Of a stretch of 64,000 nucleotides of DNA, positions 25,515 through 34,412 are shown piece by piece. Source of the DNA: Galbitalea sp036271795 (GTDB lineage Bacteria > Actinomycetota > Actinomycetes > Actinomycetales > Microbacteriaceae); contig DATAZY010000002.1 in assembly GCA_036271795.1 (NCBI GenBank), forward strand, positions 27,331 to 91,330. The letters are read 5' to 3'. A program made the translations under genes and the position numbers. The notes under the pieces are model-generated. The model did not search any database, was not told the DNA's origin, and saw nothing but the letters and a program-made list of their open reading frames with translations. Within the stretch, counting starts at the first letter, position 1. Every line of letters begins with the position of its first letter.

Positions 25515-25682
25515 CGCGGCGAGGATGAGGCCGGCCAGCGTCGCGGCGGCCGCGGATGCCGCGATCAGAACGTCGTGCCATGGCGCTATGTTGATTACGC
25601 GAACCGCCTTTCGTCACGCTGGGCTTTCCACCTGGGCAGAACACTACCGCCGAAGGAAAGTTCCGCTTGCGCTCATCCCCGT

Positions 25683-25724
25683 TCGCGATATATCGTGTTT
25701 GCAACAACTCGCGATATATCGCGA
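25683..25724. promoter_or_regulatory. Tandem operators TCGCGATATATCG before the ABC exporter
   Basis: TCGCGATATATCGTG (25683-25697) and the perfect 16-bp palindrome TCGCGATATATCGCGA (25709-25724) are 26 bp apart, a repeat of one binding site. They lie 41-82 bp upstream of the GTG at 25765. Regulators of the PadR type often control such exporters, but no regulator gene is adjacent here. Confidence 0.65.
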
Positions 25725-25764
25725 AATCCTCGTCGAACATCTACCACACGCCAGGAGCCTCACC

Positions 25765-26730
25765 GTGATCCATGCCCGCGGACTAGCACGCACTTTTGAT
25801 ACCAAGAGAGGCCGGGAGAAAGTCGCGGTGAAGGCCGTCGGCGGGGTCGATATCGACGTCGAGGAGGGGGAGATCGTCGGGTTCCTCGGCCCGAACGGTG
25901 CGGGCAAGACGACGACCCTCCGGATGCTGACCACCCTCCTGAAGCCGACGACGGGAACGGCGACCGTGGCCGGATTCGACCTCGCGAAGGAGCCAGTCAA
26001 GGTGCGCAAGGCCATCGGCTACGTGTCCCAGAGCGGATCGACCGCCGGCATCGCTCGTGCGGGCGAGGAGATCGTCGACCACGCGCTCCTCTACGGAATC
26101 AGCGCGATGCAGGCCGAGAAGCGCGGCAAAGAGCTCTTCGACCAGCTCGAACTCGAGAACATGTGGGCGCGCCAACCGAAGACCATGTCGGGCGGTCAGC
26201 GGCGGCGACTCGACATCGCGATGGGACTCGTGCACGACCCCAAACTGGTGTTCCTCGATGAACCGAGCACCGGTCTCGATCCACAGGCGCGCGCCAACCT
26301 GTGGACCCACATCTCGGACCTGCGCACCAAGCTCGGCACCACCGTATTCCTGACGACCCACTACCTGGACGAGGCGGATGCCCTGTGCGATCGCATCCTC
26401 GTGATCGACCACGGCATCATCGTGGCCTCCGACACGCCGGATGCCCTCAAGCGCGCGGTCGCCGGCGACCTGGTCGAGCTCGTGCTGGCAAGCGAGTCCG
26501 AGGTTGCGGCCGCCGCAGACCACCTCGGCAAGCTGGGCACAAGCGCGACGCCGGATGTCGACGGGCTGGTGGTGGGCATGCGAGTCCGTAACGCCGGTTC
26601 GGAACTACCCGGGCTCCTTCGTGCACTCGACCGCGCAGGTGTCACGCTCTCCGCAATCGAGGTTCGGCGTCCTACCCTCGACGACGTATTTCTCACCATG
26701 ACCGGCCGTTCGCTTCGCGAAGACGCCTAA
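25765..26730 (+). CDS. ABC transporter ATP-binding protein (daunorubicin-resistance DrrA type)
   Basis: 321 aa from GTG 25765, chosen because CAGGAG lies 8-9 bases before it; the longer open frame upstream crosses the operator region and is not coding. Walker A GPNGAGKTTT, signature MSGGQRRRLDIA, Walker B LVFLDEPSTGLD, switch His in TTHYLDEADAL, and a C-terminal DrrA-like accessory domain. It pairs with the permease at 26744 to export an unknown, probably hydrophobic compound. Confidence 0.92.
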   Translation: MIHARGLARTFDTKRGREKVAVKAVGGVDIDVEEGEIVGFLGPNGAGKTTTLRMLTTLLKPTTGTATVAGFDLAKEPVKVRKAIGYVSQSGSTAGIARAGEEIVDHALLYGISAMQAEKRGKELFDQLELENMWARQPKTMSGGQRRRLDIAMGLVHDPKLVFLDEPSTGLDPQARANLWTHISDLRTKLGTTVFLTTHYLDEADALCDRILVIDHGIIVASDTPDALKRAVAGDLVELVLASESEVAAAADHLGKLGTSATPDVDGLVVGMRVRNAGSELPGLLRALDRAGVTLSAIEVRRPTLDDVFLTMTGRSLREDA

Positions 26731-26743
26731 TAAGGAGCGCATC

Positions 26744-27508
26744 ATGACTTTCTTCTACGACACCTGGGTCATCTACCGCCGCCAGCTTCGGCTCGCACTA
26801 CGAAATCCCGCGTGGGTCATCATCGGGCTGGCCCAGCCGGTGCTCTATCTGGCGCTGTTCGGCCCTCTGCTCAAACCGCTGGCTGCCGAAATTGGCACGG
26901 CGAATGCGTACACATTCTTCGTGCCGGGGCTCCTCATCCAACTCGGGCTGTTCGGTGCGCTGTTTGCCGGATTCGGGCTCGTGTCCGAGTGGCGGGAGGG
27001 CGTCATCGAGGCCGAGCGGGTGACACCGGCCAATCGTGCGGCGCTTCTGGTCGGCCGGGTGCTGCGGGATGTTTCGCTGCTGCTCGTGCAGGGCATCGTG
27101 CTCATCGTCCTCGGTTTTGCGTTCGGGATGCGCGGCTCAATCGGTGGCATGATCCTCGGGCTCGTTCTGATCCTGCTGCTCGGTGGCGCATGCTCGGCGT
27201 CCTCATATGGGCTGGCGCTGACGCTTAAGAGCGAGGATGCGCTCGCGCCCATCCTGAACAGCATCGCGCTGCCGGTGCTGCTGCTCGCGGGCATCCTGCT
27301 CCCGATCAGCATCGCTACCGGTGCACCGCAGTGGCTCGTCACGGTCAGCGACTTCATGCCGATCAAGTACCTGGTCAATGCCCTTCGTGAACTCTTCGTC
27401 GGCCACGTGTTCACCATCACCACGATGTGGGGCGCACTGTGGGTGCTGCTGCTGTTCGGGCTCGGGGTCTTTTACGGTACGCGCACGTTCCGCAAGGACA
27501 ACGCCTAG
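26744..27508 (+). CDS. ABC-2 transporter permease (DrrB type)
   Basis: 254 aa, six hydrophobic segments, with the ABC-2 signature around SIALPVLLLAGILLPIS. Preceded by AATAAGGAGCGCATC, 13 bases past the ATPase stop, so co-transcribed. It forms the membrane component of the exporter. Confidence 0.92.
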   Translation: MTFFYDTWVIYRRQLRLALRNPAWVIIGLAQPVLYLALFGPLLKPLAAEIGTANAYTFFVPGLLIQLGLFGALFAGFGLVSEWREGVIEAERVTPANRAALLVGRVLRDVSLLLVQGIVLIVLGFAFGMRGSIGGMILGLVLILLLGGACSASSYGLALTLKSEDALAPILNSIALPVLLLAGILLPISIATGAPQWLVTVSDFMPIKYLVNALRELFVGHVFTITTMWGALWVLLLFGLGVFYGTRTFRKDNA

Positions 27509-27519
27509 GTGTAGCGGAG

Positions 27520-27897
27520 CTACGCGCGCACGATGCGCAGCGTGGCGTCCACGGCTCCGGGCTCGACCATGGCGTCGCGGTATTGGAAGCGCGCGTACTT
27601 TCCGAGGAACGCCGAGTCGATCCCCCTATTGACCGAATCGGTGCGCGAGACGAACTCGAACAGAACGTCGACATCCCGTCCGTCCAGGACGACGGCCTGC
27701 CGGGGGTTCGCGACGACAGCGCGATACCAACCGGTCGTCACTCCGAGATAGCTCCGAACGTATGGGTTACCGTCGACGACGACGGGCCAGACGGGAAACC
27801 GCAGTGTCGAGCGATCGACTCGCGAGATGAGGAGAACGAGTTCCTCTGCGTCCGCCAGCTCGTTCAGTTGCGACGCGGTCCAGGTAGATCCAGGCAA
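27520..27897 (-). CDS. DUF2255 family protein
   Basis: 125 aa, TTG start with AAAGGGG six bases upstream. The DUF2255 pattern is visible: ELVLLISRVDRSTLRFPVWP, VRSYLGVTTGWYRAVVA, and a closing AFLGKYARFQY. The fold is related to flavin-binding split barrels. The biochemical role is not established. Transcribed opposite to the SRPBCC gene, 38 bases apart. Confidence 0.85.
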   Translation of the reverse strand: MPGSTWTASQLNELADAEELVLLISRVDRSTLRFPVWPVVVDGNPYVRSYLGVTTGWYRAVVANPRQAVVLDGRDVDVLFEFVSRTDSVNRGIDSAFLGKYARFQYRDAMVEPGAVDATLRIVRA

Positions 27898-27935
27898 ATG
27901 CTGCCCCTTTCGACTCTGCCAGAGATGATAGTCAC

Positions 27936-28370
27936 GTGGCAGTGGCGTCCGAAACGATTACCGTCGATTACCCGATTAGCGAGGTTTTCGACTTTCTCGT
28001 CGACGGCTCGCACAACGCGCTGTGGCGACCCAACGTTGTCGGTGTGATCTTTGCGGCGGGCCCGACCGAGCGGGCCGTGTGGGCGCAATCGGTTCGGACC
28101 GAAAACGGGCGCATCAGGAAGGCCGACTATCGCATCACCTGGTATGACCGGCCCGGTCGTCTCGAACTCACCGTCGTCAACGGACCCAGGCGGCCGAACA
28201 CGCTCTTCGCGCTCAAGTCTCTTGGTGCGCGCTCGACGCAGGTCATCTACACGGTGGAGTCCAAGCCCCGGCTCTATCCGTTCGCCACGACCCGCTTTGG
28301 TGCGAAGGATGCCGGCGAGGAGGCAGCCAACATCCTGAATCTGCCTGCTGCGATGGGGGCGCGAGGCTAG
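27936..28370 (+). CDS. SRPBCC (START-like) family protein
   Basis: 144 aa from GTG 27936; a second GTG at 27942 is an alternative. Helix-grip fold pattern: TITVDYPISEVFDFLVDG, WRPNVVGVIF, YRITWYDRPGRLELTV, and a C-terminal helix (AGEEAANILNLPAAM). Such proteins bind hydrophobic ligands; often polyketide cyclase-like annotations are used. Divergent from DUF2255. Nothing indicates a ligand. Confidence 0.8.
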   Translation: MAVASETITVDYPISEVFDFLVDGSHNALWRPNVVGVIFAAGPTERAVWAQSVRTENGRIRKADYRITWYDRPGRLELTVVNGPRRPNTLFALKSLGARSTQVIYTVESKPRLYPFATTRFGAKDAGEEAANILNLPAAMGARG

Positions 28371-28380
28371 AGCCGACGAA

Positions 28381-29193
28381 CTAGAAGACGTTGCCGGCTG
28401 CGGCCAGACCGTCGTTCAGCGCGTTCAGGAACTGGATGAAAACGTAGAACACGAAGACGACGTCCACGATGAAGGCGACAACCTCGAGCGCGATGAAGAC
28501 CCACAGCGGAGCGAGTCCGCTTCCCGTGCGTCGCTTGGCGACGACCGTACGACCGATGACATACACGACGGGCCAGCCAAGAGCGAGCACGAAGAATGAC
28601 CACGCCCAGTGGAACGGGTTCGGGACACCGTGCTTTCGAAGTTCCCGCCAATCGAGAACCGCGAACACGATGCAGAAGGCCTCGATGACCCACCCGGCCA
28701 GGGTGACGACGAGAAACATGGGACTGAACTCGTCGTTGACGATCGCGTTCGCGTCAGTCAGGTTGCCGCCCAGAATCTGGTTGAGGTAAATGGCCACCGG
28801 GATGAGAAGGAGCGATTGCAGAACCGGCGCGCCGACGACAAGCAGCCAGAACCACACGGTTCCCGGTTTCACGCCCGCAGGAGCACGCAGCGGTTCAATC
28901 GTCGCAGGCGTCGCGATCGCCGCCGCGGTCGTGGTCGTTGCGGCCGCAGCCGCCGGAGTGGCCGTCGCGGGGTCGTATACGTGATCGGTCCAGCGGGTTC
29001 CATCCCACCAGCGCTGCTGGGCTGAGCCTGCGCTGACTGGATACCACCCCGCGGGCGCGACTGCGGCGGCAGGAGAGGCAGGAGCGGGTGTCGCCGCCGC
29101 GGCCTCCGCCGGCGTGACGGCCGCAGCCGCTGGCTTCTTCGCCGCCGGGCGTCTGGCTGCGGGGGCTTTGGCCTTGGGGGCGTCGTCGGTCAC
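28381..29193 (-). CDS. DUF2510-domain membrane protein with Ala/Pro/Lys-rich N-terminus
   Basis: 270 aa, GTG start with GAGGAG upstream. Residues 1-45 are low complexity (Ala, Lys, Pro). Residues 46-75 are a DUF2510 motif (AGWYPVSAGSAQQRWWDG, then TRWTDHVYDP). The C-terminal half has four hydrophobic segments. Such proteins are common in actinobacteria, of unknown function, perhaps peptidoglycan- or membrane-organising. Confidence 0.8.
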   Translation of the reverse strand: MTDDAPKAKAPAARRPAAKKPAAAAVTPAEAAAATPAPASPAAAVAPAGWYPVSAGSAQQRWWDGTRWTDHVYDPATATPAAAAATTTTAAAIATPATIEPLRAPAGVKPGTVWFWLLVVGAPVLQSLLLIPVAIYLNQILGGNLTDANAIVNDEFSPMFLVVTLAGWVIEAFCIVFAVLDWRELRKHGVPNPFHWAWSFFVLALGWPVVYVIGRTVVAKRRTGSGLAPLWVFIALEVVAFIVDVVFVFYVFIQFLNALNDGLAAAGNVF

Positions 29194-29261
29194 TGCTTCG
29201 TCTCCTCGGTCGGTGTACGCGGTCCAGCCTATTCTTCGCCCACGCCGGCCGGAGACCGTGA

Positions 29262-29528
29262 CTAGGGCGAGTCGTTCGTCGCGGCAGACTTGTCGGCGTC
29301 GGCCACATCGCCGTCGGCGTTTGCGGTCGCGGAGTCGGCGGAGTTCAGGTCATTCTGCACATCCCGGAGCGAAGAGTCACTGCCCGCTGTTGTCGAGATC
29401 GTCGGCGCCGGAGTGGAGCTGGATGCCCCCGGTGCTACCCGACTCGCGTCCTCGCGGTGCGAGCATCCGGCCAGCGAACCGCCGACGAGAACGACGCTCG
29501 CGAGCGCCACTACCGCCCGCGCGATCAC
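29262..29528 (-). CDS. Small secreted lipoprotein, Ser/Asp-rich
   Basis: 88 aa with a lipoprotein signal peptide (lipobox SLAGCSH) and a mature part rich in Ser, Thr, Ala and Asp that looks disordered. The ATG overlaps the stop of the upstream gene (ATGA at 29525-29528), so the two secreted proteins are made together. No homologue is recognised. Confidence 0.7.
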   Translation of the reverse strand: MIARAVVALASVVLVGGSLAGCSHREDASRVAPGASSSTPAPTISTTAGSDSSLRDVQNDLNSADSATANADGDVADADKSAATNDSP

Positions 29529-30241
29529 TTGATCGCCGCCAGGACCGTCGTGCCGTCTGCGCTGGCCTTCTTGAGATCGGCTATCGCGGTCGTCACCGCC
29601 GTGCGGATCGGCGCCATGACGGATTGGTTGGAGTTGTAGGCCGATGGCGTGACGGCGAGTGACCGGGCGGCAATGCCGTCCAGCGCTGTTCCGGCCGCCG
29701 TGATCTGGCTCGACATGTCGGTGAGGTCCGCAAGCAGAGCCGGAGTCGACTCGGATACGTCGGGGCCGGCCAGCGCCGCGGAAAGCCTGCTCTGGGCATC
29801 CGTCAGTTTCGGGACGGTGGTCGAGGTCATGCGATCCGCGGCTGCGGCCAAACGCGATTGCGGGATTGCGACCGCGTAGACGCGATAGCTCGTGAAGATG
29901 GTCTTGTAGTCGGCTGCGGCCGTCGCAACGGTCGTGTCGGCGGCGATCTTTGCCTCGACGGTATTCATGCCGGCGACGTCGCCGCTCAGCGTGGCGAGGA
30001 TAGTCGCGCGGTCGGATGAGCCGATGTCCTGCGCGGCCGTAATCTTTGCGATCGCCGTATCGAGAGCGCCGATGCGCGCCGACGTCCTGACCTTCGCGTT
30101 GGCCTGGATGACCGCGAGGGTCTTACCGCCGGATGGCGCTGGAGTCGATGTTCCGTCGGCGAATGCCGGAGCGCAGCTTCCCGCGACGAGTGCGACGGCA
30201 GCCGCCGCCCCGATCAGTGAGGTTGAGGCGATGCGGTTCAT
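29525..30241 (-). CDS. Secreted coiled helical protein of unknown function
   Basis: 238 aa from ATG 30241 (GGGAGAAG upstream); the longer frame upstream is not used because this start has a good ribosome site and begins a signal peptide (MNRIASTSLIGAAAAVALVA to PAFA). The mature part is Ala/Thr/Ser-rich and alpha-helical, with repeated ATxxx and SRL patterns. Operon with the lipoprotein at 29262. No known family recognised. Confidence 0.75.
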   Translation of the reverse strand: MNRIASTSLIGAAAAVALVAGSCAPAFADGTSTPAPSGGKTLAVIQANAKVRTSARIGALDTAIAKITAAQDIGSSDRATILATLSGDVAGMNTVEAKIAADTTVATAAADYKTIFTSYRVYAVAIPQSRLAAAADRMTSTTVPKLTDAQSRLSAALAGPDVSESTPALLADLTDMSSQITAAGTALDGIAARSLAVTPSAYNSNQSVMAPIRTAVTTAIADLKKASADGTTVLAAIK

Positions 30242-30355
30242 GGTGCTTCTCCCGGGGTGGTCGCGATTCTGATTGACCGGAGTTCCGATCGCGTTCACTC
30301 TGCCCGCGGGACGTTCGGCCGCTGTCAACCCGATGTTTGGATCAGGTAAGGACGA

Positions 30356-30823
30356 CTACCACTGCACGACGGACGCTGGGCCAGGAAGGAACTTCACATC
30401 CTCGGCCGGCACACCGCTTCTCGAAGCCCCGACGAATTCCAGCTCGAGCGGATCATCGTTCCGGGCATCCACTATGACGGAGGCCAGGCCGAACGGGCTC
30501 GGGTTGAATTCATTTCCCCACTGGATGATCGCCGCGATCACCAGATTGAGTCCCTGTCCCGCCTCGGTCAGGTGGTAGCTCGATCGTTCGCGGGATCCCG
30601 CCTCGCGATACGCGCGCTTTTCGAGGATTCCGGCAGATACCAGCGTCGCCAGTCTCGCGGTCAGGATGTCGCTCGGGATCCCGAGCTGGTCGCGGAACTG
30701 GGAGAACCTGGTCTGCCCGCGGAGCGCGTTGCGGACGATGAGAAGCGACCACTTCTCGCCAATGACGTCAAGCGTGCGGACGACCTGGCAGCGGGGCTCT
30801 TCGACGAGAGATTTGAACGGCAT
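30356..30823 (-). CDS. HxlR-family transcriptional regulator
   Basis: 155 aa. HxlR hallmarks: CQVVRTLDVIGEKWSLLIV, RFSQFRDQLGIPSDILTARL (winged-helix recognition), RSSYHLTEAGQGL. Family members respond to reactive or aromatic compounds. Divergent from an MFS gene; both share a 17-bp palindrome that carries each promoter's -35. The ATG follows TAACCT by 6 bases. Confidence 0.93.
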   Translation of the reverse strand: MPFKSLVEEPRCQVVRTLDVIGEKWSLLIVRNALRGQTRFSQFRDQLGIPSDILTARLATLVSAGILEKRAYREAGSRERSSYHLTEAGQGLNLVIAAIIQWGNEFNPSPFGLASVIVDARNDDPLELEFVGASRSGVPAEDVKFLPGPASVVQW

Positions 30824-30829
30824 GGCAAA

Positions 30830-30858
30830 AGGTTAGCGCCTTAAGTTGGAAATTCCAA
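30830..30858 (-). promoter_or_regulatory. hxlR promoter
   Basis: Minus strand: -35 TTGGAA (30853-30858), 17-base spacer, -10 TAACCT (30830-30835), 6 bases to the ATG. The -35 is one arm of the palindrome. Confidence 0.6.
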
Positions 30859-30860
30859 CT
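30844..30860. promoter_or_regulatory. HxlR operator between the divergent genes
   Basis: AGTTGGAAATTCCAACT is a perfect 8+1+8 palindrome. Each half contains TTGGAA, the -35 of one of the two divergent promoters, so one bound regulator could control both. Confidence 0.75.
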
Positions 30861-30875
30861 CAGACCTGTTACGGT
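30846..30875 (+). promoter_or_regulatory. MFS gene promoter
   Basis: -35 TTGGAA (30846-30851), 18-base spacer, -10 TACGGT (30870-30875), 6 bases to the ATG at 30882: leaderless. Confidence 0.6.
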
Positions 30876-30881
30876 GGCGCA

Positions 30882-32123
30882 ATGCCCATTTCGACAATGC
30901 CCACCACACGCAAACCGCTGTCACGTCGAGCAACTTTCTGGTCCGCGTCCTCCGTTCTTGCGCTGTGTCTCTGGGCCAGTGCCGCCGCCAGCGTTCTGTA
31001 CCCGAGCTACCAAGCCGACTGGAAGCTGACCTCTGTCGTCATTACTTCCGTCTTCGGTACCTATCCCGTTGCGCTGCTGCTGGTCCTGATCTTCTTCGGG
31101 GGGATCTCCGACTACGTTGGCCGTCGCAGGAGCATACTGTTCGGAATCGTGCTCATCGCGATCTCCGCGGTGTTGTTCGCCGTCGCGCCAAACGTTGGCT
31201 GGCTGTTCGCCGCTCGTGCGCTGCAGGGTTTCGGGACCGGGTTTGCCATCGGCGCGGCAAGCGCGCGACTGGTCGAGAACAACATTTCCGCGAACCCGCG
31301 ATTTCCGAGTTCGATGACCACCGCATCTACCGCGACCGGGCTGACGCTCGCACTAGTCCTGTCCGGTGTGCTGGCCCAGCTTGCCCCGCTGCCGCTCGTG
31401 CTGAGCTTTGTGCTTCTGTTCGTGCTCGCCGCGTTCTCGTTCGTCTTTGTTGCACTGACTCCGGATGACCGGCCGTCGCCGACCGGCGAACGATGGCGGC
31501 CCCAGGCGCTGCACCTGGCGCCCGGCACTGTTCGGCCCTTTGTGCTTGCGACCATCTCGGTGTCGGTCGCGTATACGGTCGGCGCGCTGTTTCTTTCGCT
31601 TGCGTCGTCGATGGCGCGGCAACTGACTCACACTTCCAATCTCGTGGTCATCGGCTCGACCCTCGCTGTCTCCTCGGTTGTGATTGGGGTGACGGCGCTG
31701 CTCATCCAGCGGGTGCACGCCCACCTCGCGATCGCGCTCGGTGGTGTGGTGTCCATCGGTGGGCTCGCGCTGATGGCGGCGACAGCGTCATCCGGTTCGC
31801 TGGAGCTCCTCCTGCTGTGGAGCGCGGTCGCGGGCGTCGGCTATTCGTTCGCTTTCACGGGCGGGCTCTCCCTGCTGGCGCGCACGACACCGGATCGGCA
31901 CCGCGGAGCGACGCTCTCGCTGCTGTACCTGTTCTCCTACCTGATGCAGGCGGTGGCCGCGATCGGCGCCGGCGCCCTGGCGACCGCGATCGGTCTTGGG
32001 CCGGCCATCGGCGTCGTGGCGCCGATCGTGGCGGTGCTGTGCGTTGTGGCGGTCGTGCTGGCCGCGGTCGATTTCGCGGGCCGGCGTCGCGACGCCGTCG
32101 CGGCACTACCCGCGCGCGGGTAG
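30882..32123 (+). CDS. MFS transporter, probably under HxlR control
   Basis: 413 aa from ATG 30882; an in-frame upstream start at 30846 lies inside the operator and is rejected. Twelve hydrophobic segments, with the loop 2-3 MFS signature GGISDYVGRRRS. Drug efflux is likely from the pairing with an HxlR regulator. The 3' end overlaps the convergent VOC gene by 18 bases. Confidence 0.9.
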   Translation: MPISTMPTTRKPLSRRATFWSASSVLALCLWASAAASVLYPSYQADWKLTSVVITSVFGTYPVALLLVLIFFGGISDYVGRRRSILFGIVLIAISAVLFAVAPNVGWLFAARALQGFGTGFAIGAASARLVENNISANPRFPSSMTTASTATGLTLALVLSGVLAQLAPLPLVLSFVLLFVLAAFSFVFVALTPDDRPSPTGERWRPQALHLAPGTVRPFVLATISVSVAYTVGALFLSLASSMARQLTHTSNLVVIGSTLAVSSVVIGVTALLIQRVHAHLAIALGGVVSIGGLALMAATASSGSLELLLLWSAVAGVGYSFAFTGGLSLLARTTPDRHRGATLSLLYLFSYLMQAVAAIGAGALATAIGLGPAIGVVAPIVAVLCVVAVVLAAVDFAGRRRDAVAALPARG

Positions 32124-32477
32124 CTCCTGCAGCGACCAGGTGTTGCCGTCAGGGTCTGCGAAGTAGACGAACCGGCCCCATGGCATCTCGGTCACATCGC
32201 TGGCCTCGACTCCTGCGGCAGTCAGCTGCGCATGGGCGGCGGCTGCATCCGGGATGACGATCTGGACGCCCTTCTGTGAACCGGGGGCCATTTCGGTGAT
32301 TCCGGTTCCGAGGACCACAGAACAGGCAGATCCGCGCGGGGTCAGCTGCACGAATCGGATCCCGCCATCCACCCGATGGTCGTGGTCGAGGACGAAACCG
32401 ACCTGCTCGACATAAAAGGAGATCGCGCGGTCGACGTCCGTCACCGGGATGGCGACCAGTTCAAGCTTCCAGTCCAT
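32106..32477 (-). CDS. VOC/glyoxalase-fold protein
   Basis: 123 aa from ATG 32477, preceded by GAAGGG; an in-frame ATG at 32513 is poorer. Paired beta-alpha-beta-beta-beta units: KLELVAIPVTDVDRAISFYV, FVLDHDHRVDGG, then SWSLQ-type close (PDGNTWSLQEL). Metal positions His/Glu are suggested, but its reaction is not identifiable. Ordinary member of the superfamily. Confidence 0.85.
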   Translation of the reverse strand: MDWKLELVAIPVTDVDRAISFYVEQVGFVLDHDHRVDGGIRFVQLTPRGSACSVVLGTGITEMAPGSQKGVQIVIPDAAAAHAQLTAAGVEASDVTEMPWGRFVYFADPDGNTWSLQELPARG

Positions 32478-32566
32478 GTGAAATGCCCTTCGTTGTGGTG
32501 ATTGATATCTCAAGCCTCTCTTCTATATAGGTCACTATCTGTCCTGAATAGCGTCACAATTGAGAA

Positions 32567-33532
32567 ATGGCCGAAACGACGACACGGATCCTGTCGCTCC
32601 TCGGACTGCTGCAGGCGCACCGCCAGTGGTCGGGCCCCGAGCTCGCGGAGCGACTGGGCGTTACGGAACGAACCCTCCGACGCGACGTCGAACGGGTCCG
32701 CGAACTCGGCTACCGGGTTGATGCCGTGCGCGGCCCGCTGGGCGGCTACCGACTCGAGGCGGGCGGCCAGTTGCCGCCGCTCCTGCTGACCGAAAACGAA
32801 GCCGTTACGATGGCAATCGGGCTGAGGGTCGCCGCCCAACGCGGACTCGTGGACGGCGAGCTCACCACTCAAAGTGCCCTCGCGAAGTTCGAGCAGGTGC
32901 TGCCCTCCGCACTCCGTCGCAGAGTGAACGCCCTCGCGACTCATCTCGAGGCGGAAACGCCGCGCACGCCGACAGTCTCCCAGGAGGTGCTCGGCACGCT
33001 CGCTCTCGCCTGTCGCGACTCCGAGCGCATCCGGTTCTCCTACGAGGACGGACGGGGCGCGTCAAGCGAACGAGTCGCGGAACCACATGCGCTCGTCGTG
33101 GCGTCGCGCAACTGGTTCCTGGTCTGTTGGGACGTGCGGCGGGCCGACTGGCGCACCTTCCGGGTCGATCGCGTATCTCACCTGTTTGGTACCCGGCTCA
33201 GATTCGAGGCTCGCGAACTGCCCTCTCCGAGCGCTGCAGAGTATGTCGCGGCGTCCGTTGCGTCCCTCCGCCACAGGGTCAGCATGGAGGTGCTGCTCGA
33301 GCTTCCGCTCGCCGACGCTCGCCGTGCCTTCGGGCCATGGGGTGAGCAGGCGTCTGCCGTGGACGAGACCACGACACGGTGGCGGGTGGAGGGCGAATCG
33401 CACGAACATCTGTTCGGTGCGCTCGCCTGGATCCCCGCCGGGGTCGACTACGAACTGGTCGGCGACCAGGACCTGGTCGACTTCGTGCGATCAGCGGCCG
33501 CGCGAGCGTTGGGTTCCGTCAGGACGCGCTGA
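32567..33532 (+). CDS. WYL-domain transcriptional regulator (YafY-like)
   Basis: 321 aa. N-terminal HTH_11 (SLLGLLQAHRQWSGPELAER, LGVTERTLRRDVERVR) and a WYL domain around 140-215 (ISF-like RFSYEDGRG; NWFLVCWDVRRADWRTFRVD). WYL proteins sense nucleotides or small ligands and regulate varied genes. It is divergent from the VOC gene, a common target arrangement; the 3' end overlaps the EamA gene by 14 bases. Confidence 0.9.
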   Translation: MAETTTRILSLLGLLQAHRQWSGPELAERLGVTERTLRRDVERVRELGYRVDAVRGPLGGYRLEAGGQLPPLLLTENEAVTMAIGLRVAAQRGLVDGELTTQSALAKFEQVLPSALRRRVNALATHLEAETPRTPTVSQEVLGTLALACRDSERIRFSYEDGRGASSERVAEPHALVVASRNWFLVCWDVRRADWRTFRVDRVSHLFGTRLRFEARELPSPSAAEYVAASVASLRHRVSMEVLLELPLADARRAFGPWGEQASAVDETTTRWRVEGESHEHLFGALAWIPAGVDYELVGDQDLVDFVRSAAARALGSVRTR

Positions 33533-34412
33533 ACAGCAGCGACGCCGCAATCACCAGGCCAACGGCGACGAACTGGAGCCGGGTCATCCTCTCCTTGAGG
33601 ATCGTCGCCGCAAGGATGACCGTGACCACCGGGTAGAGCGAGATCAGCACCGAGATGACGGCGAGGTTGCCCCGGTGGAGCGCGACGATGATGAACGTGT
33701 CGGCGAGCGCTGCCATGACCCCGGAAGCCGCAGCTGCGATCCACGCCATTCGACTCGAGAGCGTGCTGACGGCTTCGGGGGATGGCTGCAGAAACGACAG
33801 TCCGCTCGCCCGGCTCCCGATCAAACGGATCACGACCCAGGCCAGCGCGAGAATGACCGTGCCGACGACGATTTCCCACAGCGCGGGAATCACCCCGGAG
33901 TTCCTCGGCGCGAGATCGAGGGAGATAAGCGAGGCGCCGAACAGCAGGCCGGATGCGACCGCGAGGAGCCCCCCGCGGAACGAGATGTGCACTTCTCCGC
34001 GCTTCGGCGGCGGCGTCAGAAGAAGGATCGCAACGATGCCGATGCCGATCGCAATCCAGCCGACGAGGTTGAGGCCCTGTCCCGTTGCGGTCGCAACCGC
34101 CACGGGAACGATCGATTGGATCAGTGCGATGAGCGGCGACAGCAGACTCATCGGTCCGATCGCGAGCACCCCGTAAAAGGCGAGCAGGCCAAAGACGGCG
34201 AAGGTGCCACTGATCACGCCGGTCCACACGCCGCCGGGCGACCACGTTCCGCCAACGAGAAGCAGCGCAAGCAGGATGACGATTGTTGCGACGGCGTAGT
34301 TGAACAGCGTCGCCGTGACGAGATGGATGCGGCGAGCCGCGAATGCGCCGAAGAAGTCCGAGGCGCCGTAGACGGCGGCCGCCCCGAGAGCGAGCACGAC
34401 GACGAGGACCAC
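33519..34412 (-). CDS. EamA (drug/metabolite) family transporter
   Basis: 297 aa, GTG start. Ten hydrophobic segments in two EamA repeats (first about 5-135, second about 150-290); the second has PVVTVILAATILKERMT, the typical repeat end. Substrate unknown; amino acids or metabolites are usual. The mirror-image long open frame on the plus strand is a composition effect. Confidence 0.88.
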   Translation of the reverse strand: MVLVVVLALGAAAVYGASDFFGAFAARRIHLVTATLFNYAVATIVILLALLLVGGTWSPGGVWTGVISGTFAVFGLLAFYGVLAIGPMSLLSPLIALIQSIVPVAVATATGQGLNLVGWIAIGIGIVAILLLTPPPKRGEVHISFRGGLLAVASGLLFGASLISLDLAPRNSGVIPALWEIVVGTVILALAWVVIRLIGSRASGLSFLQPSPEAVSTLSSRMAWIAAAASGVMAALADTFIIVALHRGNLAVISVLISLYPVVTVILAATILKERMTRLQFVAVGLVIAASLLFSAS

